From positions 1 to 64,000 of the forward strand of contig DATJYC010000062.1 in NCBI GenBank assembly GCA_035499735.1: a stretch of DNA of 64,000 nucleotides, given 5' to 3'. The stretch's first letter is position 1, and every line of letters begins with the position of its first letter. Below are positions 7,381 through 17,889 of this stretch, piece after piece. The DNA is from VBDM01 sp035499735. GTDB lineage: Bacteria > Pseudomonadota > Gammaproteobacteria > Burkholderiales > SG8-39. Position numbers and translations under genes: made by a program. The notes below the pieces were generated by a model. The model saw only the letters and a program-made list of their open reading frames with translations. It did not search any database and was not told the origin of the DNA.

Positions 7381-9642
7381 CTACTCGATCTTCGCGGGCA
7401 CGAGAACCTCGCGATTGCCGTTCGTCTGCATGGCGGACACGAGCCCGGCCTGCTCCATCTGCTCGATGAGGCGCGCCGCGCGGTTGTAGCCGATGCGCAG
7501 GTGGCGCTGCACCAGTGAAATCGACGCTCGCCTCGTGCGGAGAACCATCTCCACCGCCTGATCGTAAAGGGGGTCGGACTCTGCGTCCTGACCCACGGGG
7601 AACTCGCCTCCCGCGTCGGGCTCCTCCTCCAGGACTCCGTCCACGTATTCCGGGTGCCCGAGGGACTTGAGGTACTCCACGACCTTGTGAACTTCGTGGT
7701 CGGCGACGTAGGCGCCGTGCACCCGCTGCGACATTCCCGAGCCGGGCGGGAGGTAGAGCATGTCACCCTGCCCGATCAGCGACTCGGCCCCCTGCTGATC
7801 GAGTATGGTCCGCGAATCGACCTTGCTCGACACCTGGAATGCAATGCGCGTCGGCACGTTGGCCTTGATCAGCCCCGTGATGACATCCACGGACGGCCGC
7901 TGCGTGGCGAGAATGAGGTGTATCCCAGCCGCGCGCGCCTTCTGCGCCAGGCGAGCGATCAGCTCCTCGACCTTCTTGCCCGACACCATCATCAGGTCTG
8001 CGAGTTCGTCGATGATCACGACGATGTGGGGAAGCCGCTCAAGGTTGTGCGGCTCGGGCAGGTCGAGCGTTTCGGGATCCTTGAGCGGCGTGCCCGATTT
8101 CTCGGCGTCGGCGACCTTATGGTTGTAGCCGGACAGGTTGCGCACTGAAACCCAGGTCATCAGCCGGTAGCGCCGCTCGACCTCCCCCATGCACCAGTTG
8201 AGCGCGTTCGCCGCCTGGCGCATGTCGGTCACGACGGGGGCCAGCAGGTGCGGAATTCCCTGGTAGGCAGACAGCTCGAGCATCTTCGGATCGACCATTA
8301 CCAGCCTTGCTTCGCGCGGCTCCGTCTTGTACAGAATCGACAGGATCATCGCGTTGAGGGCGACCGACTTGCCCGACCCCGTCGTCCCTGCGACCAGCAG
8401 GTGCGGCATCCTCGCGAGGTCGGCGACCACGGGGTTTCCGGCGATGTCCTTGCCGAGCGCGAGTGTCAGCGGCGAGTGCATGTCGTGGTAGGCGCGCGAG
8501 CTCACGATCTCGGACAGGCGGACGATCTGGCGGTGAGGGTTGGGGATCTCCAGCCCCATGCAGGACTTGCCCGGAATCGTCTCGACGACCCGGATGCTGT
8601 AGACGGACAGAGCGCGCGCGAGATCCTTCACCAGATTGACGATCTGGCTGCCCTTCACGCCCACGGCCGGGTCGACCTCGTAGCGCGTGATGACCGGCCC
8701 GGGGTAGGCCGCGAGCACCTTGACCTGGACGCCGAAGTCGCCGAGCTTCTTTTCGATCAGCCGGGAGGTGTACTCCAGCGTCTCGGGGGAGAGGACCTCG
8801 ATGTCGCTGCTCGCCTCGTCGAGCAGCTTCAGCGGCGGGAGCGGCGTATCGGGTAGATCGCGGAACAGCGGCTCCTGCCTCTCCTTCTGTACCCTAGAAG
8901 ACTTCGGGATGTCCACCACCGGAGCCTCGATCCGGATCGGTGCGTGCTCCTCGATCAGCAGTTCGCGCTTCTCCTCGACCACGGCTTCGCGCCGCTCGGC
9001 GGCGATCGCCCCGGCCTTGCGGTCCTGCCAGCTCTGCAACCTTTCTAAGGTCCAGAGGCAGGCGTGCTCGAGGCCAGCCCCCAACTTCTCCATGACCGTG
9101 AGCCACGAGACGCCCGTAAACAGCGATAGCGTCGTTGCAAAGATCGCGACCAGGATGAGCGTCGCGCCGGTGAAGCCGAAGCCGGACTGCAGCACCCTCG
9201 CGACGACGTCACCGATCATGCCCCCCGGAGCAAGGGGAAGCGCGACCTTGAGCGAATGAAGCCGCAGCGCCTCGACCCCGCTGGAAGCGACCAGAAGGGC
9301 GACGAAGCCAGCGATGGCTATGGCAACGGAGCGACGATCGCTCGCCGATCCCCCGTCCAAGCGGCGCAACGTCCATACTGCGGCAAGGCCGAGCAGCGCT
9401 ACCCACCACCAGGCCGACAGGCCGAAGAGGTACAGCAGGCCGTCGGCGATCCAGGCCCCGACCTTGCCGCCCAGGTTGCGGATTTCCCCGGCCGCAACGC
9501 TGTGCGACCACCCCGGGTCAGCGCGGTTGAAAGTTCCGAGGATGAGCGAGAGATAAAGCGCCGCCGCGACGAGGACGAACAGTCGCGATTCGCGCAGCAG
9601 CGCCGCGACCTTGCTGGGAAGTGGTGCCTGGGTCCGTTTCAA
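7381..9642 (-). CDS. ftsK: DNA translocase FtsK
   Basis: 753 residues. FtsK sits at the septum, pumps chromosome ends through the closing division site and activates XerCD recombination at dif. The N-terminal ~190 residues hold four membrane helices (for example LFVLVAAALYLSLILG and ATLILVAIFATTLSLF). The linker is short, as in FtsK proteins without the long Pro/Gln linker of E. coli. The motor has Walker A GTTGSGKSVALN and the conserved VDPKMLELSAYQGIPHL. The last ~65 residues are the winged-helix gamma domain (RRASISLVQRHLRIGYNRAARLIEQM) that reads polar DNA sites. It is first in the ftsK-lolA-rarA-serS run. Confidence 0.97.
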   Translation of the reverse strand: MKRTQAPLPSKVAALLRESRLFVLVAAALYLSLILGTFNRADPGWSHSVAAGEIRNLGGKVGAWIADGLLYLFGLSAWWWVALLGLAAVWTLRRLDGGSASDRRSVAIAIAGFVALLVASSGVEALRLHSLKVALPLAPGGMIGDVVARVLQSGFGFTGATLILVAIFATTLSLFTGVSWLTVMEKLGAGLEHACLWTLERLQSWQDRKAGAIAAERREAVVEEKRELLIEEHAPIRIEAPVVDIPKSSRVQKERQEPLFRDLPDTPLPPLKLLDEASSDIEVLSPETLEYTSRLIEKKLGDFGVQVKVLAAYPGPVITRYEVDPAVGVKGSQIVNLVKDLARALSVYSIRVVETIPGKSCMGLEIPNPHRQIVRLSEIVSSRAYHDMHSPLTLALGKDIAGNPVVADLARMPHLLVAGTTGSGKSVALNAMILSILYKTEPREARLVMVDPKMLELSAYQGIPHLLAPVVTDMRQAANALNWCMGEVERRYRLMTWVSVRNLSGYNHKVADAEKSGTPLKDPETLDLPEPHNLERLPHIVVIIDELADLMMVSGKKVEELIARLAQKARAAGIHLILATQRPSVDVITGLIKANVPTRIAFQVSSKVDSRTILDQQGAESLIGQGDMLYLPPGSGMSQRVHGAYVADHEVHKVVEYLKSLGHPEYVDGVLEEEPDAGGEFPVGQDAESDPLYDQAVEMVLRTRRASISLVQRHLRIGYNRAARLIEQMEQAGLVSAMQTNGNREVLVPAKIE

Positions 9643-9676
9643 ATTGCCTCAGTTGCCGGGTACTCCGATCGCCCCC

Positions 9677-10351
9677 TCAATCGATCGTAAGGATGGATTC
9701 GTGCAGGTGGATCGAACCCGGGCGCACGTCGATGTACCCTCCCGACTGCAGGTCCTTCATCACCCGACTCACCATCTCGCGCGACGCTCCGATCATTTTG
9801 GCAATGTCCTGCTTGGCGAGTTTCCTGGTGACCACCTTCTGCCCGTCGATCGTCTCGGCCATCTCCAGGAGCAGGTGGGCCACCCGGCCATAGACGTCCA
9901 TCAAGGCGAGGCTGCCGATCTTCTGGTCGGCCTCCCGAAGCCGCTTTACCAGCCCCCGCATGACCGTCATCGCCATCTCGAAATTCTCAGCCAGGCAACG
10001 CTTGAAGTCCCGCTTCGAGAGGCTCAGCAGCTCGCACGCCTCGAGGGCGGCCACGCTGGCCGAGCGGGGTGCGTCGTCGATCAGTCCCATCTCCCCGAAG
10101 AACTCGTTCGGTCCCAGGATGGCCAGGATGACCTCGCGGCCCTCGTCGTCGCTGATCATGACCTTGAGGCGGCCGGAGATGATCACGTAGAGTGATTCGG
10201 TCACGTCCCCCGTCGCGATGATGGTCGTGCCGCGAGGGAAGCTCTTTCTGCTGACAGCGCTCGTCAGCAAAGCCAGCTGGTTCTCGGGCAGCACCGAGAA
10301 CAGGGGCACGTTGCGCAACAGCAGCATGGACACACTGGCCGGGGCCGTCAT
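9677..10351 (-). CDS. CRP/FNR-family transcriptional regulator
   Basis: 224 residues. The N-terminal half is a cyclic-nucleotide-binding-type beta barrel (GTTIIATGDVTESLYVIISGRLKV, GPNEFFGEMGLIDDAPRSASV). A long dimer helix follows, then a C-terminal helix-turn-helix (KLAKQDIAKMIGASREMVSRVMKDLQ). No Cys cluster typical of FNR is seen, so a cAMP- or ligand-sensing or ligand-free type is likelier. The ATG at 10351 is preferred over an upstream ATG because GGGAGG lies 8 bases before it. It lies 34 bases upstream of ftsK on the same strand and is divergent from trxB. Its ligand and targets cannot be read from the sequence. Confidence 0.9.
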   Translation of the reverse strand: MTAPASVSMLLLRNVPLFSVLPENQLALLTSAVSRKSFPRGTTIIATGDVTESLYVIISGRLKVMISDDEGREVILAILGPNEFFGEMGLIDDAPRSASVAALEACELLSLSKRDFKRCLAENFEMAMTVMRGLVKRLREADQKIGSLALMDVYGRVAHLLLEMAETIDGQKVVTRKLAKQDIAKMIGASREMVSRVMKDLQSGGYIDVRPGSIHLHESILTID

Positions 10352-10453
10352 TTCACCATCCTCCCAGGAACATCCTGGCGTCATATCTTATCACCAGACC
10401 GTCGCGGCCCGTCGCAGCGGGAAAGCGCGAGAAATCTCGCAAGTATCCCGGGT

Positions 10454-10459
10454 TATAAT
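10454..10459 (+). promoter_or_regulatory. Putative -10 element for trxB
   Basis: A perfect TATAAT lies 53 bases before the trxB ATG, within the trxB/CRP-family divergent gap. The -35 position (near 10431) has no good match to TTGACA, so activator dependence or a different start is possible. Confidence 0.4.
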
Positions 10460-10512
10460 CGCCCGCGCGAGAACGATTGAATTCCGGCGCTTCTGTCCCC
10501 ACCCTGTCATTT

Positions 10513-11460
10513 ATGTCCAAGAAAACCAGACATTCGCGCCTGCTCGTTCTCGGTTCCGGTCCGGCAGGGTACACGGCCGCGGTCTACGCGGCCCGCGCAA
10601 ACCTGAAGCCGGTCGTCATCGCGGGCCTGGAGCCGGGCGGCCAGCTCATGACCACGACCGACGTCGACAACTGGCCCGCCGACAGCATGGGCGTTCAGGG
10701 ACCGGAGCTGATGGAGCGCTTCCAGAAGCACGCGGAGCGCTTCGAGACGGAGATCGTGTTCGATCACATCCACACCGCGCACTTGACCGAGCGCCCGATC
10801 CGCCTCGTGGGCGACGCCAGCGAGTACACCTGCGACGCCCTGATCATCGCCACCGGTGCTTCGGCGCGCTATCTCGGGCTGGAATCGGAAAAGGCGTTCA
10901 TGGGAAAGGGGGTTTCGGCCTGCGCAACCTGCGATGGATTCTTCTACAAGGGCCAGGATGTCGCGGTCGTCGGTGGCGGGAACACGGCGGTCGAGGAAGC
11001 CCTCTACCTTTCCAACATCGCGCGCCACGTGACGGTCATTCACCGCCGCGATAAATTTCGGGCCGAGAAGATCCTGCAGAAGAAGCTGCTCGAGAAGAGC
11101 AATGTCTCGGTGCGGTGGAACCATGTGCTCGAGGAGGTGCTGGGCGACGCCAAGGGCGTGAACGGAATCCGGGTCAAGGACGTCAATAGCGGCGCGCAGC
11201 AGAAGCTCGACGTGCATGGGCTGTTCGTCGCGGTCGGCCATACGCCCAATACGCGTATATTCGAGGGACAGCTCGACATGAAAGGCGGCTACATCCTCAC
11301 CCGCGGAGGCAGCGAGGGCAATGCCAGCGCGACCAGCGTGCCCGGGGTCTTCGCCGCCGGGGACGTGCAGGACCATGTCTACCGCCAGGCGGTCACGAGC
11401 GCCGGGAGCGGCTGCATCGCGGCCCTGGACGCGGAAAAGTTTCTGGACGGGATGCACTAG
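10513..11460 (+). CDS. trxB: Thioredoxin-disulfide reductase
   Basis: 315 residues, normal length. This FAD enzyme reduces thioredoxin with NADPH in the cytoplasm. The FAD motif GSGPAGYTAA is near residue 15, the redox-active CATC is in SACATCDGFFY (about 135-145), and the NADPH motif is GGGNTAVEEA. The C-terminal FAD contact is PGVFAAGDVQDHVYRQAVTSAGSGCIAA. The ATG at 10513 was chosen by family N-terminus; an upstream in-frame ATG only adds residues unlike the family. It is divergent from the CRP-family gene and followed by the Smr gene. Confidence 0.98.
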   Translation: MSKKTRHSRLLVLGSGPAGYTAAVYAARANLKPVVIAGLEPGGQLMTTTDVDNWPADSMGVQGPELMERFQKHAERFETEIVFDHIHTAHLTERPIRLVGDASEYTCDALIIATGASARYLGLESEKAFMGKGVSACATCDGFFYKGQDVAVVGGGNTAVEEALYLSNIARHVTVIHRRDKFRAEKILQKKLLEKSNVSVRWNHVLEEVLGDAKGVNGIRVKDVNSGAQQKLDVHGLFVAVGHTPNTRIFEGQLDMKGGYILTRGGSEGNASATSVPGVFAAGDVQDHVYRQAVTSAGSGCIAALDAEKFLDGMH

Positions 11461-11495
11461 GGCCGCCCGCCGGGGCGGACCACCGCGCGGCGCTC

Positions 11496-12047
11496 ATGCG
11501 TAAGCCCCCGACCCGCGGGATCCCGGAAGACGATGCCGCGCTGTTTCGCCAAGCCGTGCGCGACACCATCCCCATCAGGCCCGCGCCACGCGTCCTGCAC
11601 AGGGGCAAGGCGCCGCCGCCAGTGCCAGTCCAGTCCCTGCTCGACGGCCACGAGACCGTCGCTGAAAGCCTGGACGGCGCTCTATCGGGGGAGCAGTCGA
11701 CCGAAACCGGCGAGGAACCGTCGTACCTGCGCGCCGGCCTCGGTGGCGATGTGCTGCGCAAGCTCAAGCGCGGGCACTGGGTCGTCCAGGACGCCTTCGA
11801 CCTGCACGGAATGAACCGCGACCAAGCGAGACTCTCCCTAGCGGATTTTCTGGGACGATGCCTCAAGCGCGGACTGCGCTGCGTCCGCGTCGTCCACGGA
11901 AAAGGCCTGCGCTCCCCGGGGAAGGAGCCGGTCCTCAGAGGAAAGGTGCAGCTATGGCTGCTGAAGCGCGACGAGGTGCTCGCCTACTGTGAGGCGCCCC
12001 GGAACCAGGGCGGGAGCGGCGCGCTGCTAGTGCTGCTCCGGTCCTAG
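11496..12047 (+). CDS. Smr/MutS2-domain protein
   Basis: 183 residues. The first ~90 residues are Pro/Arg-rich and probably disordered (PIRPAPRVLHRGKAPPPVPV). The C-terminal ~85 residues are an Smr domain: the FDLHGMNRDQARLSLADFL motif, then RCVRVVHGKGLRSPG, and a C-terminal strand with the final ALLVLLRS. Smr domains bind nucleic acid and in several families have endonuclease activity. It follows trxB by 35 bases and is probably co-transcribed with it. It converges with glnB 7 bases away. Confidence 0.92.
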   Translation: MRKPPTRGIPEDDAALFRQAVRDTIPIRPAPRVLHRGKAPPPVPVQSLLDGHETVAESLDGALSGEQSTETGEEPSYLRAGLGGDVLRKLKRGHWVVQDAFDLHGMNRDQARLSLADFLGRCLKRGLRCVRVVHGKGLRSPGKEPVLRGKVQLWLLKRDEVLAYCEAPRNQGGSGALLVLLRS

Positions 12048-12054
12048 GCCAGGG

Positions 12055-12393
12055 CTAGACCGCGGCCTCGTTGGTTTCGCCGGTCCGGATGCGCACGACC
12101 TGCTCCACCGTGCTCACGAAGATCTTGCCGTCGCCTATCTTGCCTGTGCGCGCCGCCTTGACGATTGCTTCAATCGCCCCGTCGAGCATCTTCTCGGTCA
12201 CCACTACCTCGACCTTGACTTTCGGGAGGAAGTCCACCACGTATTCGGCCCCACGGTAGAGCTCGGTGTGGCCTTTCTGGCGGCCGAAACCCTTCACTTC
12301 GGTCACGGTCAGCCCCGTGACCCCGACCTCGGCGAGCGCCTCGCGAACCTCATCGAGCTTGAAAGGCTTCACGACGGCTTCGATCTTCTTCAT
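12055..12393 (-). CDS. glnB: Nitrogen regulatory protein PII
   Basis: 112 residues, the exact family length. PII is a trimer that senses 2-oxoglutarate, ATP/ADP and, through uridylylation, glutamine. It controls glutamine synthetase adenylylation and NtrB. The T-loop GRQKGHTELYRGAEYVVDFL carries the uridylylation site Tyr51. The C-terminal signature is KIGDGKIFVSTVEQVVRIRTGE. The ATG at 12393 begins MKKIEAVVKPFKLDEV; the 14-residue upstream extension is rejected. It lies 58 bases after nadE on the same strand. PII next to the ammonia/glutamine-using NadE is a common betaproteobacterial arrangement. Whether it is glnB or glnK cannot be settled without an amtB partner. Confidence 0.96.
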   Translation of the reverse strand: MKKIEAVVKPFKLDEVREALAEVGVTGLTVTEVKGFGRQKGHTELYRGAEYVVDFLPKVKVEVVVTEKMLDGAIEAIVKAARTGKIGDGKIFVSTVEQVVRIRTGETNEAAV

Positions 12394-12451
12394 GGCTTTC
12401 CTCCAGCGTTGACCTGCGCCGATCAGTATACCCATTCGGCGTGGATGCCGG

Positions 12452-14143
12452 CTATTCGTACGGCTCTCGGTAGCGCGAGGTGATCGGGTAGCGCCAATCC
12501 TTGCCGAAGCCGCGGTGTGTGATCCTGATTCCGATCGGAGCCTGCCGCCGCTTGTACTCGCTGCGGTGGATCATTTCCACGACCCGCTTGACGCTCCCGG
12601 CGTCGAGACCGCGGCCCACCATCTCCGCCGGGCTCAGGTCGTTTTCCATATACCCCGAGACGATTGCATCGAGCACGTCGTAGGGCGGCAAGCTGTCCTG
12701 ATCGGTCTGGTTGGGCCTGAGCTCCGCGGACGGGGCGCGCGTCAGAATGCGGTCCGGGATCACGCGCTCGACGGCGTTCCGGTACGCGCACAGGCGGTAG
12801 ACGAGCGTCTTCAGGATGTCCTTGATCACGGCGAACCCGCCCGCCATGTCGCCGTACAGCGTGGCGTAGCCCACCGCCATCTCGGACTTGTTGCCGGTGG
12901 TGAGCACGATGGTGCCGAACTTGTTCGACAGGGCCATCAGCAGGGTGCCCCGGATGCGGGCCTGCAGATTCTCCTCGGTCGCGTCGACCGGCCTGCCCGC
13001 GAACTCCTTCGCAAGCATCCCAAGGAAGGCGTCGAAGGCGGGGCCGATGGGAATCTCGTCGTAGCGCACCCCGAGATTCATCGCCAGCCCCCGAGAATCC
13101 TCCAGGCTCATCAGCGCTGTATATTTGGAGGGCATCTGGACTGCGCGCACCCGTTCGGCGCCCAGCGCATCGCGAGCGATGCATAGCGTGAGCGCCGAAT
13201 CCACGCCGCCCGACAAGCCGATAATCGCGCCGGGGAAACGATTCTTGCCAACGTAGTCACGAACGCCCAGGCACAGGGCCTTGTAGACCTCGGCTTCGAG
13301 GGATTCCGCTTCGGCGATGGCGCCGCGCAGGGCCTCGCCATCAGCGAAGGTCACAAAACCGAGCGCCTCCTCGAAGCGCGGTAGCTGACCAACCACCTCA
13401 CCTTGCCTGTCGAGCGCGAACGAGGCGCCGTCGAACACCAGCTCGTCTTGGCCGCCCACCATGTTTGCGTAGACGAGCGCCATGCCGGTCTCGGCTACGC
13501 GCTCGCGCATCACGTCATAGCGCGATGCCTGCTTGCCCATGTGGTAAGGCGAGGCGTTCAGCACCAGCAGAACCTGGGCGCCCGCCCCTCGGGCCGCCTT
13601 GGGCGCTTTGGCCTCCCAGGCGTCGGCGCAGATATTGATGCCGAGCTGGACGTCGTCCGGGCGTGTTTTGAGCGGCCCAAGGGGGCCCCAGGTGTCCTCG
13701 CAAATGTTCAGGCCGAAGCGCGTTTCCCCTACCTGGAAAACGCAGGGCCGATCGCCGGGATCGAAATAGCGCTCCTCGTCGAAGACGGTGTAATTGGGCA
13801 GGGCTTGTTTGTAATAGGTGCCCACGATTTTTCCTTCGCGCACGACCGAGGCCGCGTTGTGGCGTTTCCCCTCATCCTGATGCGGGTGGCCAACAATGAG
13901 CGTGATTCCTTTCACCTCCCGGGCGAGGCGTTCAAGAGCGCTGGCGCAGTCTCGGTAGAAGCCCTCGCGTAGCAGTAGGTCTTCGGGCGGATAGCCGCAC
14001 AGCGCGAGCTCCGGCGTCAGCAGGAGGCTCGCGCCGGCAGCGCGCGCCTCCTCGCAATAGCGCAGGATCTTGGCGGCATTGCCGGCGAGATCGCCGACGA
14101 CGCAGTTGATCTGGGCGACCGCGATCTTGACTATGTTCGCCAT
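12452..14143 (-). CDS. nadE: Glutamine-dependent NAD+ synthetase
   Basis: 563 residues, two domains. The N-terminal nitrilase-type glutaminase (about 1-270) has Glu in LLTPELALCGYPPEDLL, Lys in YYKQALPNYTVFDEERYF and the Cys motif NICED. The C-terminal synthetase has the PP-loop GLSGGVDSALT and NKFGTIVLTTGNKSEMAVGY. It amidates deamido-NAD+ using ammonia channelled from glutamine. Oddity: the Cys segment appears twice, as FGLNICEDTW (Cys148) and LGINICADAW (Cys172), 24 residues apart, with the usual continuation (KAARGAGAQVLLVLNASPYHMGKQ) after the second. This looks like a local duplication. It starts divergently from the FemAB/GNAT-like gene. Confidence 0.96.
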   Translation of the reverse strand: MANIVKIAVAQINCVVGDLAGNAAKILRYCEEARAAGASLLLTPELALCGYPPEDLLLREGFYRDCASALERLAREVKGITLIVGHPHQDEGKRHNAASVVREGKIVGTYYKQALPNYTVFDEERYFDPGDRPCVFQVGETRFGLNICEDTWGPLGPLKTRPDDVQLGINICADAWEAKAPKAARGAGAQVLLVLNASPYHMGKQASRYDVMRERVAETGMALVYANMVGGQDELVFDGASFALDRQGEVVGQLPRFEEALGFVTFADGEALRGAIAEAESLEAEVYKALCLGVRDYVGKNRFPGAIIGLSGGVDSALTLCIARDALGAERVRAVQMPSKYTALMSLEDSRGLAMNLGVRYDEIPIGPAFDAFLGMLAKEFAGRPVDATEENLQARIRGTLLMALSNKFGTIVLTTGNKSEMAVGYATLYGDMAGGFAVIKDILKTLVYRLCAYRNAVERVIPDRILTRAPSAELRPNQTDQDSLPPYDVLDAIVSGYMENDLSPAEMVGRGLDAGSVKRVVEMIHRSEYKRRQAPIGIRITHRGFGKDWRYPITSRYREPYE

Positions 14144-14221
14144 CGGAGAAGTCTACCTCGGGAAGTGGAGTCCCGCGCTGCGTATAATCGGACGGCATTT
14201 CGCCACCGTGCGACGCTCCGC

Positions 14222-15352
14222 TTGAAGGAAGACGCTCCCATACTGAGAATCGCCGATTCGCTTCGGGCGATCGAGCCTGAGGCCTGGAATGCGCTCGCTG
14301 CGGGCCACCCTTTCCTGCGGCACGAGTTCCTCCACGCGCTCCACGAGACCCGTTGCGCCTGCGACGACACCGGCTGGTCTCCCCGCTACCTCACCCTGTG
14401 GCACGACGCGTCGCTGGTGGGCGCGATGCCGCTCTACGCGAAGACCCACTCGTACGGCGAATACGTCTTCGACTGGGCCTGGGCGGACGCATACCACCGC
14501 AGCGGGCTCGCGTACTATCCCAAGCTCCTCGCCGCGGTGCCGTTCTCGCCCGTCACCGGGCCAAGGCTCCTCGCACGGGATGCCGCGACGCGGTTGCTGC
14601 TCGTCCGCGCCGCCCTCGGGCTCGCGCTCGAATTGTCCTCCCTCCACGTGCTCTTTCCGGCCGAGCCCGAGGCTCGCGAAATGGAATCCGAGGGGATGAT
14701 GCTTCGCAGCGCGGTGCAGTTTCACTGGGAGAATCGAGGCTACGCGAGCTTCGATCAGTTCCTCGGCGAGCTCGCCTCGGCAAAGCGCAAGAAGATCCGT
14801 CAGGAGAGGCGCCGCGTCCAGGACACGGGGGTACGACTGCGCCGGCTGGTCGGGAGCGAGATCACGGACGAGCATTGGCGATTCTTCACCCGCTGCTACA
14901 ACGGCACCTACCGCGCGCACCATTCCACGCCCTATCTCAACCTCGACTTCTTCAGACGCATCGGCGAATCCCTCCCCGAGCACGTGCTCATGGTGCTGGC
15001 CGAACTCGATGGAAAGCCGGTCGCAAGCGCGTTGAACATCTTTTCGAAGGACGTGTTCTACGGGCGCTATTGGGGCTCGGTATCCCATATCCCGCTGCTG
15101 CACTTCGAAACCTGCTACTACCAGGCGCTCGAGTTCTGCATCGAGCGCGGCATACGTGTGTTCGAGGGCGGAGCGCAGGGCGAGCACAAGCTCGCTCGCG
15201 GCTTCATGCCGACCCGGACATGGTCGGCTCACTGGCTGCGCCACCCCGAGTTCTCGGATGCGGTCGAGAAATTCCTTGCACGAGAATCGAAGGGAATCGA
15301 GCGCTACGTGGACGAGCTGAACGAGCACAGCCCGTTCCGGGCGGAAAGCTAG
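14222..15352 (+). CDS. GNAT/FemAB-like acyltransferase (DUF482-type)
   Basis: About 376 residues. It matches the FemAB-like/DUF482 family (peptidoglycan-biosynthesis-like GNAT fold): the early HPFLRHEFLHALHETRCA, the WSPRYLTLWHD strand, YGEYVFDWAWADAYHRSGLAYYPKL, the basic KRKKIRQERRRV, and a late EGGAQGEHKLARGF block. The role is unproven; transfer of an aminoacyl or acyl group is inferred from the fold. The start is uncertain. The frame is open from a GTG at 14165, but a TATAAT at 14183-14188 suggests transcription begins later. The in-frame TTG at 14222 is used here; AAGGAAG at 14225-14231 could instead serve a rare start near 14240. Confidence 0.82.
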   Translation: MKEDAPILRIADSLRAIEPEAWNALAAGHPFLRHEFLHALHETRCACDDTGWSPRYLTLWHDASLVGAMPLYAKTHSYGEYVFDWAWADAYHRSGLAYYPKLLAAVPFSPVTGPRLLARDAATRLLLVRAALGLALELSSLHVLFPAEPEAREMESEGMMLRSAVQFHWENRGYASFDQFLGELASAKRKKIRQERRRVQDTGVRLRRLVGSEITDEHWRFFTRCYNGTYRAHHSTPYLNLDFFRRIGESLPEHVLMVLAELDGKPVASALNIFSKDVFYGRYWGSVSHIPLLHFETCYYQALEFCIERGIRVFEGGAQGEHKLARGFMPTRTWSAHWLRHPEFSDAVEKFLARESKGIERYVDELNEHSPFRAES

Positions 15353-15354
15353 CG

Positions 15355-16746
<1,392 letters not shown>

Positions 16747-16779
16747 ACGATGGGACTGATAATGCGGAATAGAGACGAA

Positions 16780-17889
16780 TTATAGCAGAGGTTCCGATGC
16801 CGCCCTGCCCTGGCGCTCGAGCGCCCAGGCGACGTGCTCGCGGACCAGCGCGGAGGAGTGCTGCGCGCGCGCGCGCAGGGCCGCGACCGCGCCGTCGCTC
16901 TTCGGAGCGTTGCCCAGGCCCACCGCGAGATTGCGCAGCCAGCGTTCATAGCCTATCCGGAGGATGGCGCTGCCCGCCATGCGGCTGCGAAACTCCGCCT
17001 CGCTCCAGGCGAAGAGCTCGGTCAGCTGCGCGGCGTCGAGGCCGTTTCTCACGCGGAAATCGGCCTCGGGCGAGATCCTCGCGTAGCGGTTCCACGGACA
17101 CGCGAGCTGGCAATCGTCGCAGCCGTACACCCGGTTGCCGATGAGCGGCCGCAGCTCGACCGGGATGCTTCCCTTGAGCTCTATCGTCAGGTACGAAATG
17201 CAGCGCCTCGCGTCCAGCCGGTAAGGCGCGACGATGGCGCCGGTGGGGCAAACATCGATGCACTTCCTGCAACTGCCGCAGTACGCGCGAACCGGCGCGT
17301 CCACGGGCAGCGGAAGGTCGGTGTAGATGTCCCCCAGAAAAAACAGCGAGCCTGCGTCGCGCGCAATCAGCAGCGTGTGCTTGCCCCTCCAGCCCAGGCC
17401 CGCCTTGCGCGCCAGCTCGACCTCCATCACGGGCGCTGAGTCGGTAAACACGCGGTACCCGAACGGGCCGATTTCCTCGGCGATCCCGTCGGCGAGGCGC
17501 TGCAGCCGCCCCCGTAGGACCTTGTGGTAGTCGCGCCCAAGCGCGTAGCGCGCGACGAACGCCTTGTCGCCGTCGGCGAGAACGCCGTCGCTGTCGACCG
17601 CAGGCGGCCGGTAGTCCATTCGCGCCGAGATTACGCGCACGGTTCCGGGAACCAGCGCCGCGGGCCGAGTCCTTTTCGCACCGTGCTTTCGCATATAATC
17701 GAGCTCGCCCGAGAAGCCGGATGCGAGCCACGCGGCAAGGCGGGGTTCCGCCGCGGATAGGTCGGTGTCGGCGATTCCTACCGCCTGGAATCCCAGCTCG
17801 CGTCCCCAGAACTTCACTTTCGCCGCGAGCGCGGCGAGCTGCGTCGCCCGCAGACGGCGCGGGTGCCTTGTTCTTCCTACATGACCCAT
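16780..17889 (-). CDS. queG: Epoxyqueuosine reductase
   Basis: 369 residues. QueG reduces epoxyqueuosine to queuosine in tRNA, the last step of queuosine synthesis, using cobalamin and two 4Fe-4S clusters. Two ferredoxin-type clusters are visible: CGSCRKCIDVCPTGAI and CDDCQLACPWNRY. The N-terminal half has the ELDYMRKHGAKR segment and a B12-binding-type domain, and the C-terminal ~70 residues are HEAT-like (RNLAVGLGNAPKS, ALRARAQHSSALVREHVAWALE). The start at ATG 17889 is the first sensible one. It overlaps the tsaE start on the other strand by 9 bases, so a later rare start cannot be excluded. The much longer upstream frame is antisense to tsaE. Confidence 0.94.
   Translation of the reverse strand: MGHVGRTRHPRRLRATQLAALAAKVKFWGRELGFQAVGIADTDLSAAEPRLAAWLASGFSGELDYMRKHGAKRTRPAALVPGTVRVISARMDYRPPAVDSDGVLADGDKAFVARYALGRDYHKVLRGRLQRLADGIAEEIGPFGYRVFTDSAPVMEVELARKAGLGWRGKHTLLIARDAGSLFFLGDIYTDLPLPVDAPVRAYCGSCRKCIDVCPTGAIVAPYRLDARRCISYLTIELKGSIPVELRPLIGNRVYGCDDCQLACPWNRYARISPEADFRVRNGLDAAQLTELFAWSEAEFRSRMAGSAILRIGYERWLRNLAVGLGNAPKSDGAVAALRARAQHSSALVREHVAWALERQGRAASEPLL

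Noticed and set aside
17691..17697. TATAAT-like string inside queG
   Set aside because: It lies within well-supported coding sequence in the middle of a gene and has no -35 or downstream gene start.
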